Source of the DNA: Pseudomonas lini
GTDB taxonomy: Bacteria; Pseudomonadota; Gammaproteobacteria; Pseudomonadales; Pseudomonadaceae
DNA length: 64,000 nt
NCBI RefSeq assembly: GCF_001042905.1
Contig: NZ_JYLB01000002.1
Span: 558,001-622,000, forward strand
Direction: 5' to 3'
The translations under genes were made by a program, and so were the position numbers. Position 1 is the stretch's first letter; each line of letters opens with the position of its first letter. Positions 43,707-52,096 of this stretch are shown here, one piece after another. The notes below the pieces were generated by a model. It was not told where the DNA came from. It did no database searches and worked only from the letters and a program-made list of their open reading frames with translations.

Positions 43707-43724
43707 GGTCTGGTCGTGCAGGTA

Positions 43725-43856
43725 TCAGTCTTCGCTGTCGGCCTGGCGGCGTTCAGGTGCTTCTTTCGTCTCGGGCTGTTGGGCACCGGCTTGTTGCGTG
43801 GTTGTCTGCTCAGTTTCGTGCAGGCTTGGGAAGGGGAGATTAGGGATCTCGTGCAT
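43725..43856 (-). CDS. Small acidic protein (43 aa)
   Basis: ATG 43856 has GAGGAG seven bases upstream. The 43-residue product (MHEIPNLPFPSLHETEQTTT, then QQPETKEAPERRQADSED) is hydrophilic and probably disordered. It has no known domain. The good ribosome binding site and third-position GC bias make it a likely gene. It is read in the same direction as the next small gene. Confidence 0.5.
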   Translation of the reverse strand: MHEIPNLPFPSLHETEQTTTQQAGAQQPETKEAPERRQADSED

Positions 43857-44021
43857 GTCGCGCTCCTCGCTAAGTCTGTTGATAGATCTGGTAGATCCGC
43901 GCTTTTAAAAAAGCCTGCGCAGGATACAGCAGGAGAAATGACAAATAGACTTTTATATCCAATTGTTGCGACGGATGGGATTGTCTAGACAGGTCAGCAA
44001 GAGAGGGCGACACCATGCAAA

Positions 44022-44111
44022 TGTGGGAGCGGGCTTGCTCGCGAAGACGGAGTGTCAGTCAACATCATCGTTGCCTGACACACCGCTTTCGCGAGCAAGC
44101 CCGCTCCCACA
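44022..44111. repeat. REP-type inverted repeat (GTGGGAGCGGGCTTGCTCGC family)
   Basis: Arms TGTGGGAGCGGGCTTGCTCG and complement flank a centre that holds a TGTCAGTCAAC/GTTGCCTGACA inner pair. It lies just beyond the phhC 3' end. Confidence 0.88.
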
Positions 44112-44131
44112 GGGGATGTGCAGTGTCTGAT

Positions 44132-45325
44132 TTATTTGCAGACTTCGGCGATTGCTTCGGCAAGCAAGTCCAGACGCGTCGCATCAATCCCTGCCACGTT
44201 CGCCCGGCCTGAGCTGACCATGTACACGCTGTGATGCTCACGCAGTTGCTTGACCTGTTCCGGCGACAAACCGGTGTAGGAAAACATCCCGCGTTGCACA
44301 CCAATGTGCGCAAATTGCTCACGCAAGCCATGGGGTTCAAGCGCTTCGACCAGACCGCTGCGCAACTGGGCGATACGCAAACGCATGGCTTCCACTTCGT
44401 CGGCCCAGCGGCTTTTCAGCTCTGGATCGCCGAGGATGGTCGCAACCACGGCGGCGCCATGATCCGGTGGCGTCGACCACAGGTTGCGGGCGATGTTGGC
44501 CAGTTGGCTGCGGATGTCCACCAGCTTGTCGGCGTTTTTCGCGCAGACAATCAGTGCGCCAGTACGGTCGCGGTACAGGCCGAAGTTCTTCGAGCAGGAA
44601 CTGGTGATCAGTACTTCCGGCAACTCGGCGGCGAACAACCGGGTCGACCAGGCATCTTGCTCCAGGCCGTCACCGAAACCCTGATAAGCGAAGTCGATCA
44701 GTGGCAGCAAATCGCGACTGCGCACCACGTCCAGCACTCGACGCCAATCGTCATGGGACAGATCGAAACCGGTCGGGTTGTGGCAGCAGGCATGCAACAG
44801 CACCACATCGCCCTTGGGGGCTTCATTGAGCACCGCCAGCATCGCTTCCACATCGAGGCGATTGTCGCTGCCCACGTACGGGTAGTGACTGACCTTGACC
44901 CCGGCCGCCGCGAAAATGGTTTCGTGGATCGGCCAGGTCGGGTTGCTCAACCACACGCCACGGCCCGGCAGGCATTGGGCGATGAAGTCAGCGCTCAAAC
45001 GCAGCGCACCAGTACCGCCCGGCGTTTGAGTGGCGCCGGCCCGTTGTTCGGCGATCAGCGCCGAGTCAGCGCCAAGCACCAACTCGTTGATGACCTTGCC
45101 GAACGCTACATTGCCGTGGCCGCCGATGTAGGTCTTGGTGGATTGACGCTCCACCAAGTGCTGCTCGGCGAGCTTCACCGCCTCGGGGATTGGCGTCAGG
45201 CCCTGGGCGTCTTTATAGACACCCACGCCGAGGTCGAATTTGCGCGGGTTAGGGTCCAGCGCATAGGCCTCCATCAGGCCGAGAATCGGGTCGCCAGGTA
45301 CTCGACCGATGGCGTCGAAATGCAT
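44132..45325 (-). CDS. phhC: Aromatic amino acid aminotransferase PhhC (TyrB-like)
   Basis: A 397-residue class I PLP transaminase that interconverts tyrosine/phenylalanine with their 2-oxo acids. The PLP lysine is in SCSKNFGLYRDRTG; other marks are NPTWPIHE, HACCHNPTGFD and the arginine near RGMFSYTGL. The start overlaps the phhB stop (TAATG), so the genes are coupled. It is last in the phhA-phhB-phhC operon, where it passes on the tyrosine made by PhhA. Confidence 0.93.
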   Translation of the reverse strand: MHFDAIGRVPGDPILGLMEAYALDPNPRKFDLGVGVYKDAQGLTPIPEAVKLAEQHLVERQSTKTYIGGHGNVAFGKVINELVLGADSALIAEQRAGATQTPGGTGALRLSADFIAQCLPGRGVWLSNPTWPIHETIFAAAGVKVSHYPYVGSDNRLDVEAMLAVLNEAPKGDVVLLHACCHNPTGFDLSHDDWRRVLDVVRSRDLLPLIDFAYQGFGDGLEQDAWSTRLFAAELPEVLITSSCSKNFGLYRDRTGALIVCAKNADKLVDIRSQLANIARNLWSTPPDHGAAVVATILGDPELKSRWADEVEAMRLRIAQLRSGLVEALEPHGLREQFAHIGVQRGMFSYTGLSPEQVKQLREHHSVYMVSSGRANVAGIDATRLDLLAEAIAEVCK

Positions 45326-45681
45326 TATTTACGGCCCTCGGCGTCTTTGGCCACTTCGTCAGTGCGCGCGGCCATGATGAAGTCGTTGCGGTGCAGGCCT
45401 TTGATGGAGTGGCTCCACCAGGTCACGGTGACTTTGCCCCACTCGGTCAGCAGGCCTGGGTGGTGACCTTCGGCCTCGGAGATTTCACCGACGGCGTTGG
45501 TGAACGCCAGCGCGTGTTTGAAGTTCTTGAACAGGAAAATTTTTTCCAGCTGCATCACGCTGTCGCGGACTTCGATGTTCCAGTCAGGGATTTGCTTGAT
45601 CAGGATCGGCAATTCTTCGTCGCTGACTTGAGGGGCGTCGGCGCGGCAGGCTTCACAATGGGCTTGGTTTAATGTGGACAT
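45325..45681 (-). CDS. phhB: Pterin-4a-carbinolamine dehydratase PhhB
   Basis: A 118-residue enzyme that regenerates the pterin cofactor of PhhA by dehydrating 4a-hydroxytetrahydropterin. The key histidines are in [18 protein letters not shown] and the core is [17 protein letters not shown]. The stop overlaps the phhC start. It lies 104 bp after phhA. Confidence 0.95.
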   Translation of the reverse strand: MSTLNQAHCEACRADAPQVSDEELPILIKQIPDWNIEVRDSVMQLEKIFLFKNFKHALAFTNAVGEISEAEGHHPGLLTEWGKVTVTWWSHSIKGLHRNDFIMAARTDEVAKDAEGRK

Positions 45682-45785
45682 GATGGGTTCCTGAAATCGA
45701 ATTATTGGAAATCGGCCGTCAGTGTCACCACGCTAAACCAAAGCGGTGGTTCCTGACAGACTCACTTGATTCTAAAAGCTGCGGA

Positions 45786-46571
45786 TCACGCAGCCTTTGG
45801 CGGAAATTTCGGTGCGCGCAACCCCAACTGCATACCTTGCTTGACCATACCCATGATGTCTTCGTGGGCCAGATCGAACAGGCGCTTGAGGTTCGGCAGG
45901 ACAAAGTACAGCGGTTGCAGGATGTCGATGCGGTATGGCGTGCGCATGCATTCCAGCGGATCGAAGGCCTGATGCTCAGGCGTGTCCGACAGGCAGTAAA
46001 CGGTTTCTTTTGGCGAGGACAGAATGCCGCCACCGTAGATGCGCAGGCCTTGTGGCGTGTCGACCAGACCGAATTCGATGGTCATCCAGTACAGGCGCGC
46101 CAGGTACACGCGTTCTTCCTTGGAAGCCTGTAGGCCAAGTTTGCCGTAGGTGTGGGTGAATTCGGCGAACCAGGGATTGGTCAGCAGCGGACAGTGGCCA
46201 AAGATCTCGTGGAAAATGTCCGGTTCTTGCAGGTAATCCAGCTCTTCGCGGGTACGAATAAACGTCGCTACCGGAAACTGCTTGTTCGCCAGCAATTCGA
46301 AAAAGGTCTGGAAGGGAATCAGTGCGGGGACTCGGGCAACCTGCCAGCCGGTGGTTTCACCGAGGACCTTGTTGATTTCACCGAGTTGCGGAATGCGGTC
46401 GTGGGGCAGACCGAGTTTTTCGATACCGTCCAGGTATTCCTGGCACGCACGGCCCTCGACCACTTTCAGTTGGCGAGTGATCAGCGTGTTCCACACCGCG
46501 TGTTCTTCGGCGGGGTAGTCGATAAAACCTTGCGCATCGGGCTCACGAGCCACGTATTGCGTCTGCTTCAT
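45786..46571 (-). CDS. phhA: Phenylalanine 4-monooxygenase PhhA
   Basis: Pterin-dependent non-haem iron enzyme that hydroxylates phenylalanine to tyrosine. The 261 residues carry the facial triad His121 and His126 in DIFHEIFGHCPLL and Glu166 in YWMTIEFGLV. The length matches the single-domain bacterial enzyme; there is no ACT regulatory domain. GGAGAGCAGC lies before the ATG. The operon phhA-phhB-phhC is divergent from phhR, with a TyrR-like box between. Confidence 0.96.
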   Translation of the reverse strand: MKQTQYVAREPDAQGFIDYPAEEHAVWNTLITRQLKVVEGRACQEYLDGIEKLGLPHDRIPQLGEINKVLGETTGWQVARVPALIPFQTFFELLANKQFPVATFIRTREELDYLQEPDIFHEIFGHCPLLTNPWFAEFTHTYGKLGLQASKEERVYLARLYWMTIEFGLVDTPQGLRIYGGGILSSPKETVYCLSDTPEHQAFDPLECMRTPYRIDILQPLYFVLPNLKRLFDLAHEDIMGMVKQGMQLGLRAPKFPPKAA

Positions 46572-46693
46572 GCTGCTCTCCTGCTAGGGGATTCGTTCTT
46601 GTTGTGTGTACAGCTATGGACCTAGAAATACCCCAAGGCGTGCGGTGTTGCAGCAGGTGATCCGCGGTGAGAGTAGGAAAAATCTGCGCTTTT

Positions 46694-46711
46694 CGTAAAG
46701 TATTCGTTACG
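46694..46711. promoter_or_regulatory. PhhR/TyrR-type box in the phhA-phhR intergenic region
   Basis: CGTAAA-N6-GTTACG matches the TyrR consensus TGTAAA-N6-TTTACA at 9 of 12 positions. It lies 123 bp from the phhA start and 142 bp from the phhR start, as expected for a divergent activator site. Confidence 0.55.
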
Positions 46712-46749
46712 GATCGATCGCTATGGCGCAAGTATTGATATTTGCGGGT

Positions 46750-46777
46750 TTGAAAAGGCTCGCCGGTGTCACATAAT
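46750..46777 (+). promoter_or_regulatory. Candidate sigma-70 promoter of phhR
   Basis: TTGAAA (46750) and CATAAT (46772) are 16 bp apart, 76 bp before the phhR ATG. Confidence 0.4.
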
Positions 46778-46852
46778 CTTGACGACTAACTTGGTGCCCC
46801 CGCAGAAATTTTCTTGCGCCGGGCCTCGATCACCGCTGTTACGGGCCTTTAT

Positions 46853-48418
46853 ATGCGTATCAAAGTTCACTGCCAGAACCGCATTGGTATCCTGCGTGAC
46901 ATCCTCAACCTGCTGGTCGAGTACGGGATCAACGTCGCACGCGGCGAAGTGGGCGGTGAACACGGCAATGCGATCTATCTGCACTGCCCGAACCTGATCA
47001 ACATTCAGTTCCAGGCGTTGCGTCCGAAGTTCGAGGCGATTGGCGGGGTATTCGGCGTCAAGCGCGTAGGGCTGATGCCCAGCGAGCGTCGGCATATGGA
47101 GCTCAATGCCTTGCTTGGTGCGTTGGAATTTCCGGTGCTGTCGATCGACATGGGTGGCTCCATCGTCGCGGCCAACCGTGCGGCGGCGCAGTTGCTCGGG
47201 GTGCGGGTGGACGAAGTTCCCGGGATTCCACTGTCGCGGTACGCCGAAGATTTCGATTTGCCGGAGCTGGTGCGCGCCAACAAGTCGCGGATCAACGGCC
47301 TGCGGGTGAAGGTTAAGGGCGATGTGTTTCTCGCCGACATCGCGCCGCTGCAATCGGAGCATGACGAAAGCGAGGCCATGGCCGGTGCGGTGTTGACGCT
47401 GCACCGGGCGGATCGGGTGGGCGAACGTATTTATAACGTGCGCAAGCAGGAGTTGCGCGGCTTCGACAGCATTTTCCAGAGCTCGAAAGTAATGGCGGCA
47501 GTGGTGCGCGAGGCGCGGCGCATGGCGCCACTGGATGCGCCGCTATTGATAGAAGGCGAAACCGGCACCGGCAAAGAATTGTTGGCGCGGGCCTGTCACT
47601 TGGCGAGCCCGCGTGGGCAGTCACCGTTGATGGCGCTCAACTGCGCCGGTCTGCCGGAGTCCATGGCCGAGACCGAACTGTTCGGCTACGGCCCCGGTGC
47701 CTTCGAAGGAGCGCGGGCCGAAGGCAAGCTTGGGCTGTTGGAATTGACGGCGGGCGGTACGCTGTTTCTCGACGGCGTCGGCGAAATGAGCCCGCGTTTG
47801 CAGGTGAAGTTGCTGCGCTTTCTGCAGGACGGTTGCTTCCGTCGTGTCGGCAGTGATGAAGAGGTCTATCTGGATGTGCGGGTGATCTGCGCAACGCAAG
47901 TGGACTTGTCCGAGCTGTGCGCTCGCGGTGAGTTTCGTCAGGATTTGTACCATCGCTTGAACGTGCTCTCGCTGCACATCCCACCGCTGCGCGAATGCCT
48001 CGACGGATTGGCGCCGCTGGTGGAGCACTTCCTCGATCAGGCCAGTCGACAGATCGGTTGCTCGTTGCCGAAACTGGCGCCGGCGGCGATGGAACGGCTC
48101 AGTCACTATCACTGGCCGGGCAACGTGCGGCAGTTGGAAAACGTACTGTTCCAGGCGGTTTCCCTGTGCGACGGCGGCACCGTTAAAGCCGAGCATATTC
48201 GTCTGCCGGACTACGGCGTGCGTCAGCCGCTTGGCGATTTTTCCCTTGAGGGTGGCTTGGACGAGATTGTCGGGCGCTTTGAAAAGGCGGTGCTGGAGCG
48301 TTTGTATTCCGAGCATCCGAGCAGTCGGCAGCTGGGCAAGCGGCTGGGGGTTTCGCATACGACCATTGCCAATAAATTGCGTGAGTACGAAGTCGGTAAA
48401 GAACCCGGCAGCGCATGA
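46853..48418 (+). CDS. phhR: Aromatic amino acid regulator PhhR (TyrR family)
   Basis: A 521-residue activator of the phh genes and tyrosine catabolism. The architecture is an ACT domain (1-75, MRIKVHCQNRIGILRDIL), a PAS domain (about 80-185), and an AAA+ domain with Walker A GETGTGKE (about 236-243). The sigma-54 contact motif is degenerate: GAFEGA instead of GAFTGA, in FGYGPGAFEGARAEG. This fits TyrR/PhhR, which works with sigma-70 rather than RpoN. A helix-turn-helix closes the protein (SRQLGKRLGVSHTTIANKLRE). The start at 46853 (MRIKV) is preferred to a longer frame. The stop lies inside a TGATCGTTCCCACGC palindrome. Confidence 0.94.
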   Translation: MRIKVHCQNRIGILRDILNLLVEYGINVARGEVGGEHGNAIYLHCPNLINIQFQALRPKFEAIGGVFGVKRVGLMPSERRHMELNALLGALEFPVLSIDMGGSIVAANRAAAQLLGVRVDEVPGIPLSRYAEDFDLPELVRANKSRINGLRVKVKGDVFLADIAPLQSEHDESEAMAGAVLTLHRADRVGERIYNVRKQELRGFDSIFQSSKVMAAVVREARRMAPLDAPLLIEGETGTGKELLARACHLASPRGQSPLMALNCAGLPESMAETELFGYGPGAFEGARAEGKLGLLELTAGGTLFLDGVGEMSPRLQVKLLRFLQDGCFRRVGSDEEVYLDVRVICATQVDLSELCARGEFRQDLYHRLNVLSLHIPPLRECLDGLAPLVEHFLDQASRQIGCSLPKLAPAAMERLSHYHWPGNVRQLENVLFQAVSLCDGGTVKAEHIRLPDYGVRQPLGDFSLEGGLDEIVGRFEKAVLERLYSEHPSSRQLGKRLGVSHTTIANKLREYEVGKEPGSA

Positions 48419-48448
48419 TCGTTCCCACGCGGAGCGTGGGAACGATCA
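48416..48448. repeat. Short palindrome of the TGATCGTTCCCACGC family
   Basis: Arms TGATCGTTCCCACGC/GCGTGGGAACGATCA overlap the phhR stop codon, as another copy nearly does for the M29-like gene at 37961-37993. It might function as a bidirectional terminator. Confidence 0.8.
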
Positions 48449-48576
48449 GTGTCCAGGCTGATCCTTGCCACCTACCGGCATAACACCGCCGGTTTTTCGT
48501 CTCCGACACATTCCCCCAATCCCCTCTGAATCCCTCAAGTCCTTTGTTTGCCGGGCCCTGCGCCGCCAGAAAAAAG

Positions 48577-48594
48577 TTGGTCTGCAAATTGCTT
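48577..48594 (+). promoter_or_regulatory. Sigma-54 (RpoN) promoter for the flgF operon
   Basis: TTGGTCTGCAAATTGCTT has the invariant GG and GC at the exact 10-base spacing, and TTGCTT matches the -12 box. It lies 56 bp before the flgF start. FlgF-L are RpoN/FleR-dependent class III genes in P. aeruginosa, so the site is well placed. Confidence 0.7.
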
Positions 48595-48649
48595 ATGGCT
48601 CAGCAGTACAGCGGTGGGCGGCAAACGTCCGGCATGCAGAGGAAAGAGT

Positions 48650-49390
48650 GTGGACAAGTACCTTTATGTGGCAATGACCGGCGCCAGCCAGAATGCACTG
48701 GCGCAGAAGGCTCATGCCAACAACCTGGCGAACATCTCTACCAACGGTTTTCAGAAGGACCTGGAACAGGCCCGTTCGATGCCGGTGTTTGGTGACAGCT
48801 TTCCGGCGCGTGCGTTTGCCATGACCGAGCGTCCGGCCACGGATTTCTCCCCGGGTGCGCTGGTGCAAACCGGTCGCGACCTCGATGTCGCGGTGCAGGG
48901 CAATGGCTGGATCGCCGTGCAGAACCCCGATGGCGGTGAAAGCTACGTGCGCACCGGCAGCCTGAACGTTGACGCTCTGGGCGTGCTGCGTGCCGGCAAC
49001 GGTATGCCGGTGGTAGGCAATGGTGGACCGATTGCCGTGCCGCCCGAGCAGCAAATCGAAGTTGGCGAAGACGGCACCATCAGCATCCGTGCGATGGGCG
49101 AAGGCCCGCGGGTGATGGCCGAAGTCGACCGGATCAAACTGGTCAACCCGGACTTCAAGAACATGACCAAAGGCCTGGACGGTTCGATCCACACCAAGGA
49201 CGGCAAGCCGGCGCAGGCCGATGCCAACGTCAAACTGGTGTCCGGGTTCCTTGAGTCGAGCAACGTCAATGCCGTGGAAGAAATGACCTCGGTGCTGGCG
49301 CTGGCCAAGCAGTTCGAGCTGCACATCAAGATGATGAACACCGCCAAAGACGATGACCAGGCCATGGCTCGGGTCTTGCAGATCAGCTAA
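48650..49390 (+). CDS. flgF: Flagellar basal-body rod protein FlgF
   Basis: Proximal/distal rod component of the flagellar axle, exported by the flagellar type III system. The 246 residues begin GTG (MDKYLYVAMTGASQNALAQK) and hold the N-terminal rod motif NNLANISTNGFQKDL and the C-terminal VNAVEEMTSVLALAKQFELH heptad. AGAGGAAAG precedes the GTG. A longer open frame upstream into 48548 is not used. flgG follows after 45 bp. Confidence 0.95.
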   Translation: MDKYLYVAMTGASQNALAQKAHANNLANISTNGFQKDLEQARSMPVFGDSFPARAFAMTERPATDFSPGALVQTGRDLDVAVQGNGWIAVQNPDGGESYVRTGSLNVDALGVLRAGNGMPVVGNGGPIAVPPEQQIEVGEDGTISIRAMGEGPRVMAEVDRIKLVNPDFKNMTKGLDGSIHTKDGKPAQADANVKLVSGFLESSNVNAVEEMTSVLALAKQFELHIKMMNTAKDDDQAMARVLQIS

Positions 49391-49435
49391 TTATCAGAAC
49401 GTCGCGCCGTAAAACAGGCGCACGAGGAGAATCGA

Positions 49436-50221
49436 ATGCTTCCGGCTCTATGGGTTGCCAAAACAGGTCTGTCCGCCCAGGACACCAACCTCACCACCAT
49501 TTCCAACAACCTGGCGAACGTATCGACCACGGGTTTCAAACGTGACCGCGCCGAGTTCCAGGACTTGCTGTATCAGATCAAACGCCAGCCAGGCGCCCAG
49601 TCGACCCAGGACAGCGAATTGCCGTCGGGTCTGCAGGTGGGTACTGGTGTGCGCATCGTCGGCACCCAGAAAAACTTCACCGCCGGTAGCTTGCAAACCA
49701 CCGAGCAGCCGTTGGACATGGCCATCGACGGTCGCGGTTTCTTCCAGATTCTGCAGCCGGACGGCACCACGTCCTACACCCGTGACGGTACGTTCCACCT
49801 GGATTCCAACGGTCAGATCGTCAACGCCAGCGGCTTCGCCCTGGAACCGGCCATTGTCATTCCGAACGATGCCCAGACCTTCACCGTCGGCCGTGACGGC
49901 ACCGTGTCCGTCACTGTTGCCGGCAACCCGGCCTCCCAGGTGATCGGCAACCTGCAAACCGCCGACTTCATCAACCCGGCCGGTCTGCAAGCGGTGGGTA
50001 ACAACCTGTTCCTGGAAACCGCTGCCAGTGGCGCGCCGCAAGTCGGCACCCCGGGCCTCGCCGGTTTCGGCACCACGCTGCAGAACACCCTGGAAACGTC
50101 CAACGTCAGCACCGTTGAAGAGATGGTCAACATGATCACCACTCAGCGCGCCTACGAGATGAACTCCAAGGTGATCTCCACCGCCGACCAGATGCTCTCG
50201 TTCGTAACGCAGAATCTGTAA
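49436..50221 (+). CDS. flgG: Flagellar distal rod protein FlgG
   Basis: Forms the distal rod. The 261 residues match the standard length. NLTTISNNLANVSTTGFKRD is the rod/hook signature and the C-terminus SNVSTVEEMVNMITTQRAYE is the conserved D0 helix. TKNFTAGSLQTTEQPLD is typical of FlgG. GAGGAGAATCGA precedes the ATG. It is second in the flgF operon. Confidence 0.97.
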   Translation: MLPALWVAKTGLSAQDTNLTTISNNLANVSTTGFKRDRAEFQDLLYQIKRQPGAQSTQDSELPSGLQVGTGVRIVGTQKNFTAGSLQTTEQPLDMAIDGRGFFQILQPDGTTSYTRDGTFHLDSNGQIVNASGFALEPAIVIPNDAQTFTVGRDGTVSVTVAGNPASQVIGNLQTADFINPAGLQAVGNNLFLETAASGAPQVGTPGLAGFGTTLQNTLETSNVSTVEEMVNMITTQRAYEMNSKVISTADQMLSFVTQNL

Positions 50222-50273
50222 TCAAGTCTATGAGGCGGCCATGAGGTCGCCTGCAACACCGTGAGGTAGGGTC

Positions 50274-50969
50274 ATGAATCGCTTTGTATCTGTTCTGGCA
50301 CTGAGTGGGGTCGTCGTGCTCGCGGGCTGCGTCGCGCCACCGCCCAAGCCCAATGACCCTTACTACGCCCCGGTGTTGCCGCGCACGCCGCTGCCGGCTG
50401 CGGCCAATAACGGCTCGATCTACCAGGCCGGTTTCGAACAGAACCTGTACAGCGACCGCAAGGCGTTCCGGGTCGGTGACATCATCACCATCACCCTGAA
50501 CGAGCGCACCCAGGCAAGCAAGAACGCCAACTCGCAGATCGACAAGAACAGCAAGACCGACATCGGCCTGAGCTCGTTTTTCGGGGGCGGCCTGAGCACC
50601 AAGGATCCAGTGGGCAGCGGTAGCCTGAGTCTGGACGTCGGTTACGAAGGTGACCGCGCCACCAAGGGCGACAGCAAGTCCGGCCAGAGCAACAGCCTGA
50701 CCGGTTCGATCACCGTGACCGTTGCTGATGTGTTGCCCAACGGCATCATCGCCGTGCGCGGCGAGAAGTGGCTGACCCTCAACACCGGTGATGAGCTGGT
50801 GCGGATTGCCGGCCTTGTTCGCGCCGATGACATCGCCACCGACAACACCGTGCCGTCGACCCGCGTCGCCGATGCGCGCATCACCTATTCGGGCACCGGT
50901 GCGTTTGCCGATGCGAGTCAGCCAGGCTGGTTCGACCGTTTCTTCCTCAGCCCGCTGTTCCCTTTCTAG
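50274..50969 (+). CDS. flgH: Flagellar L-ring lipoprotein FlgH
   Basis: Outer membrane ring subunit. The 231 residues start with a lipobox VVLAGC, so Cys19 is lipidated after signal peptidase II cleavage. [19 protein letters not shown] and [14 protein letters not shown] are conserved parts, as is the late [11 protein letters not shown]. The stop abuts the flgI start. Confidence 0.96.
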   Translation: MNRFVSVLALSGVVVLAGCVAPPPKPNDPYYAPVLPRTPLPAAANNGSIYQAGFEQNLYSDRKAFRVGDIITITLNERTQASKNANSQIDKNSKTDIGLSSFFGGGLSTKDPVGSGSLSLDVGYEGDRATKGDSKSGQSNSLTGSITVTVADVLPNGIIAVRGEKWLTLNTGDELVRIAGLVRADDIATDNTVPSTRVADARITYSGTGAFADASQPGWFDRFFLSPLFPF

Positions 50970-52085
50970 GTGGCTACGTTGAATCTGAAAAGCCTTATGG
51001 TGGGCGCCCTGTTGCTGACGGCAGCCTTCGATGCTCAAGCCGAGCGGCTGAAGGACATCGCCAGTATTTCCGGCGTGCGTTCCAACCAATTAATCGGCTA
51101 CGGCCTGGTGGTCGGGCTTAACGGTACTGGTGACCAGACGACACAGACCCCGTTCACCCTGCAGACTTTCAACAACATGCTTTCGCAGTTTGGCATCAAG
51201 GTGCCGGCAGGTTCGGGCAACGTGCAGTTGAAGAACGTCGCGGCGGTATCGATCAGTGCCGACTTGCCAGCGTTCGCCAAGCCGGGTCAGCAGGTGGACA
51301 TCACCGTAGCATCCATCGGTAACTCCAAGAGCCTGCGCGGCGGCACCTTGTTGCTGACGCCGCTCAAAGGTATCGACGGCAACGTCTACGCTATCGCTCA
51401 GGGCAACCTGGTGGTCGGCGGTTTTGATGCTGAGGGTCGTGACGGTTCGAAGATCACCGTCAACGTTCCGTCGGCCGGTCGCATCCCTGGCGGTGCATCG
51501 GTCGAGCGTGCAGTGCCAAGCGGTTTCAATCAGGGCAACAGCCTGACCCTGAACCTCAACCGTTCGGACTTCACCACCGCCAAGCGCATCGTCGACAAGA
51601 TCAACAACATGCTTGGCCCTGGCGTCGCCCAGGCCATCGACGGTGGTTCGATCCGTGTGACAGCGCCACTCGATCCGAGCCAGCGGGTCGACTATTTGTC
51701 GATCCTCGAAAACCTCGAAGTCGACCCGGGTCAGGCGGTGGCGAAAGTCATCATCAACTCGCGCACCGGCACCATCGTGATCGGCCAGAACGTCAAGGTT
51801 TCCCCGGCCGCCGTGACCCACGGCAGCCTGACCGTGACCATCACCGAAGACCCGATCGTCAGCCAGCCCGGCCCTTTGTCCAACGGGCAGACGGCGGTGG
51901 TGCCGCGCTCGCGGGTCAACGCTCAGCAAGAAGCCAAGCCGATGTTCAAGTTCGGCCCGGGCACCACCCTCGACGAAATCGTCCGGGCGGTGAACCAGGT
52001 CGGCGCGGCACCGGGTGACTTGATGGCGATTCTCGAAGCGCTGAAACAGGCCGGCGCGTTGCAAGCCGACCTGATCGTGATCTGA
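50970..52085 (+). CDS. flgI: Flagellar P-ring protein FlgI
   Basis: Periplasmic ring subunit around the rod. The 371 residues carry a signal peptide ending FDAQA, followed by [20 protein letters not shown] and [13 protein letters not shown]. The middle [17 protein letters not shown] and late [20 protein letters not shown] are conserved. GTG 50970 is the base after the flgH stop, so the genes are coupled; ATG 50997 would cut the signal peptide short. Confidence 0.94.
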   Translation: MATLNLKSLMVGALLLTAAFDAQAERLKDIASISGVRSNQLIGYGLVVGLNGTGDQTTQTPFTLQTFNNMLSQFGIKVPAGSGNVQLKNVAAVSISADLPAFAKPGQQVDITVASIGNSKSLRGGTLLLTPLKGIDGNVYAIAQGNLVVGGFDAEGRDGSKITVNVPSAGRIPGGASVERAVPSGFNQGNSLTLNLNRSDFTTAKRIVDKINNMLGPGVAQAIDGGSIRVTAPLDPSQRVDYLSILENLEVDPGQAVAKVIINSRTGTIVIGQNVKVSPAAVTHGSLTVTITEDPIVSQPGPLSNGQTAVVPRSRVNAQQEAKPMFKFGPGTTLDEIVRAVNQVGAAPGDLMAILEALKQAGALQADLIVI

Positions 52086-52096
52086 GGACGGCGACC

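Noticed and set aside
46600..46680. A search for a sigma-54 promoter in front of phhA
   Set aside because: A GC-N10-CC spacing occurs near 46650 on the minus strand, but the flanking bases do not fit the -24/-12 consensus.
50136..52064. Long minus frames opposite flgH and flgI
   Set aside because: Both plus-strand genes are unmistakable; the shadows lack signals.
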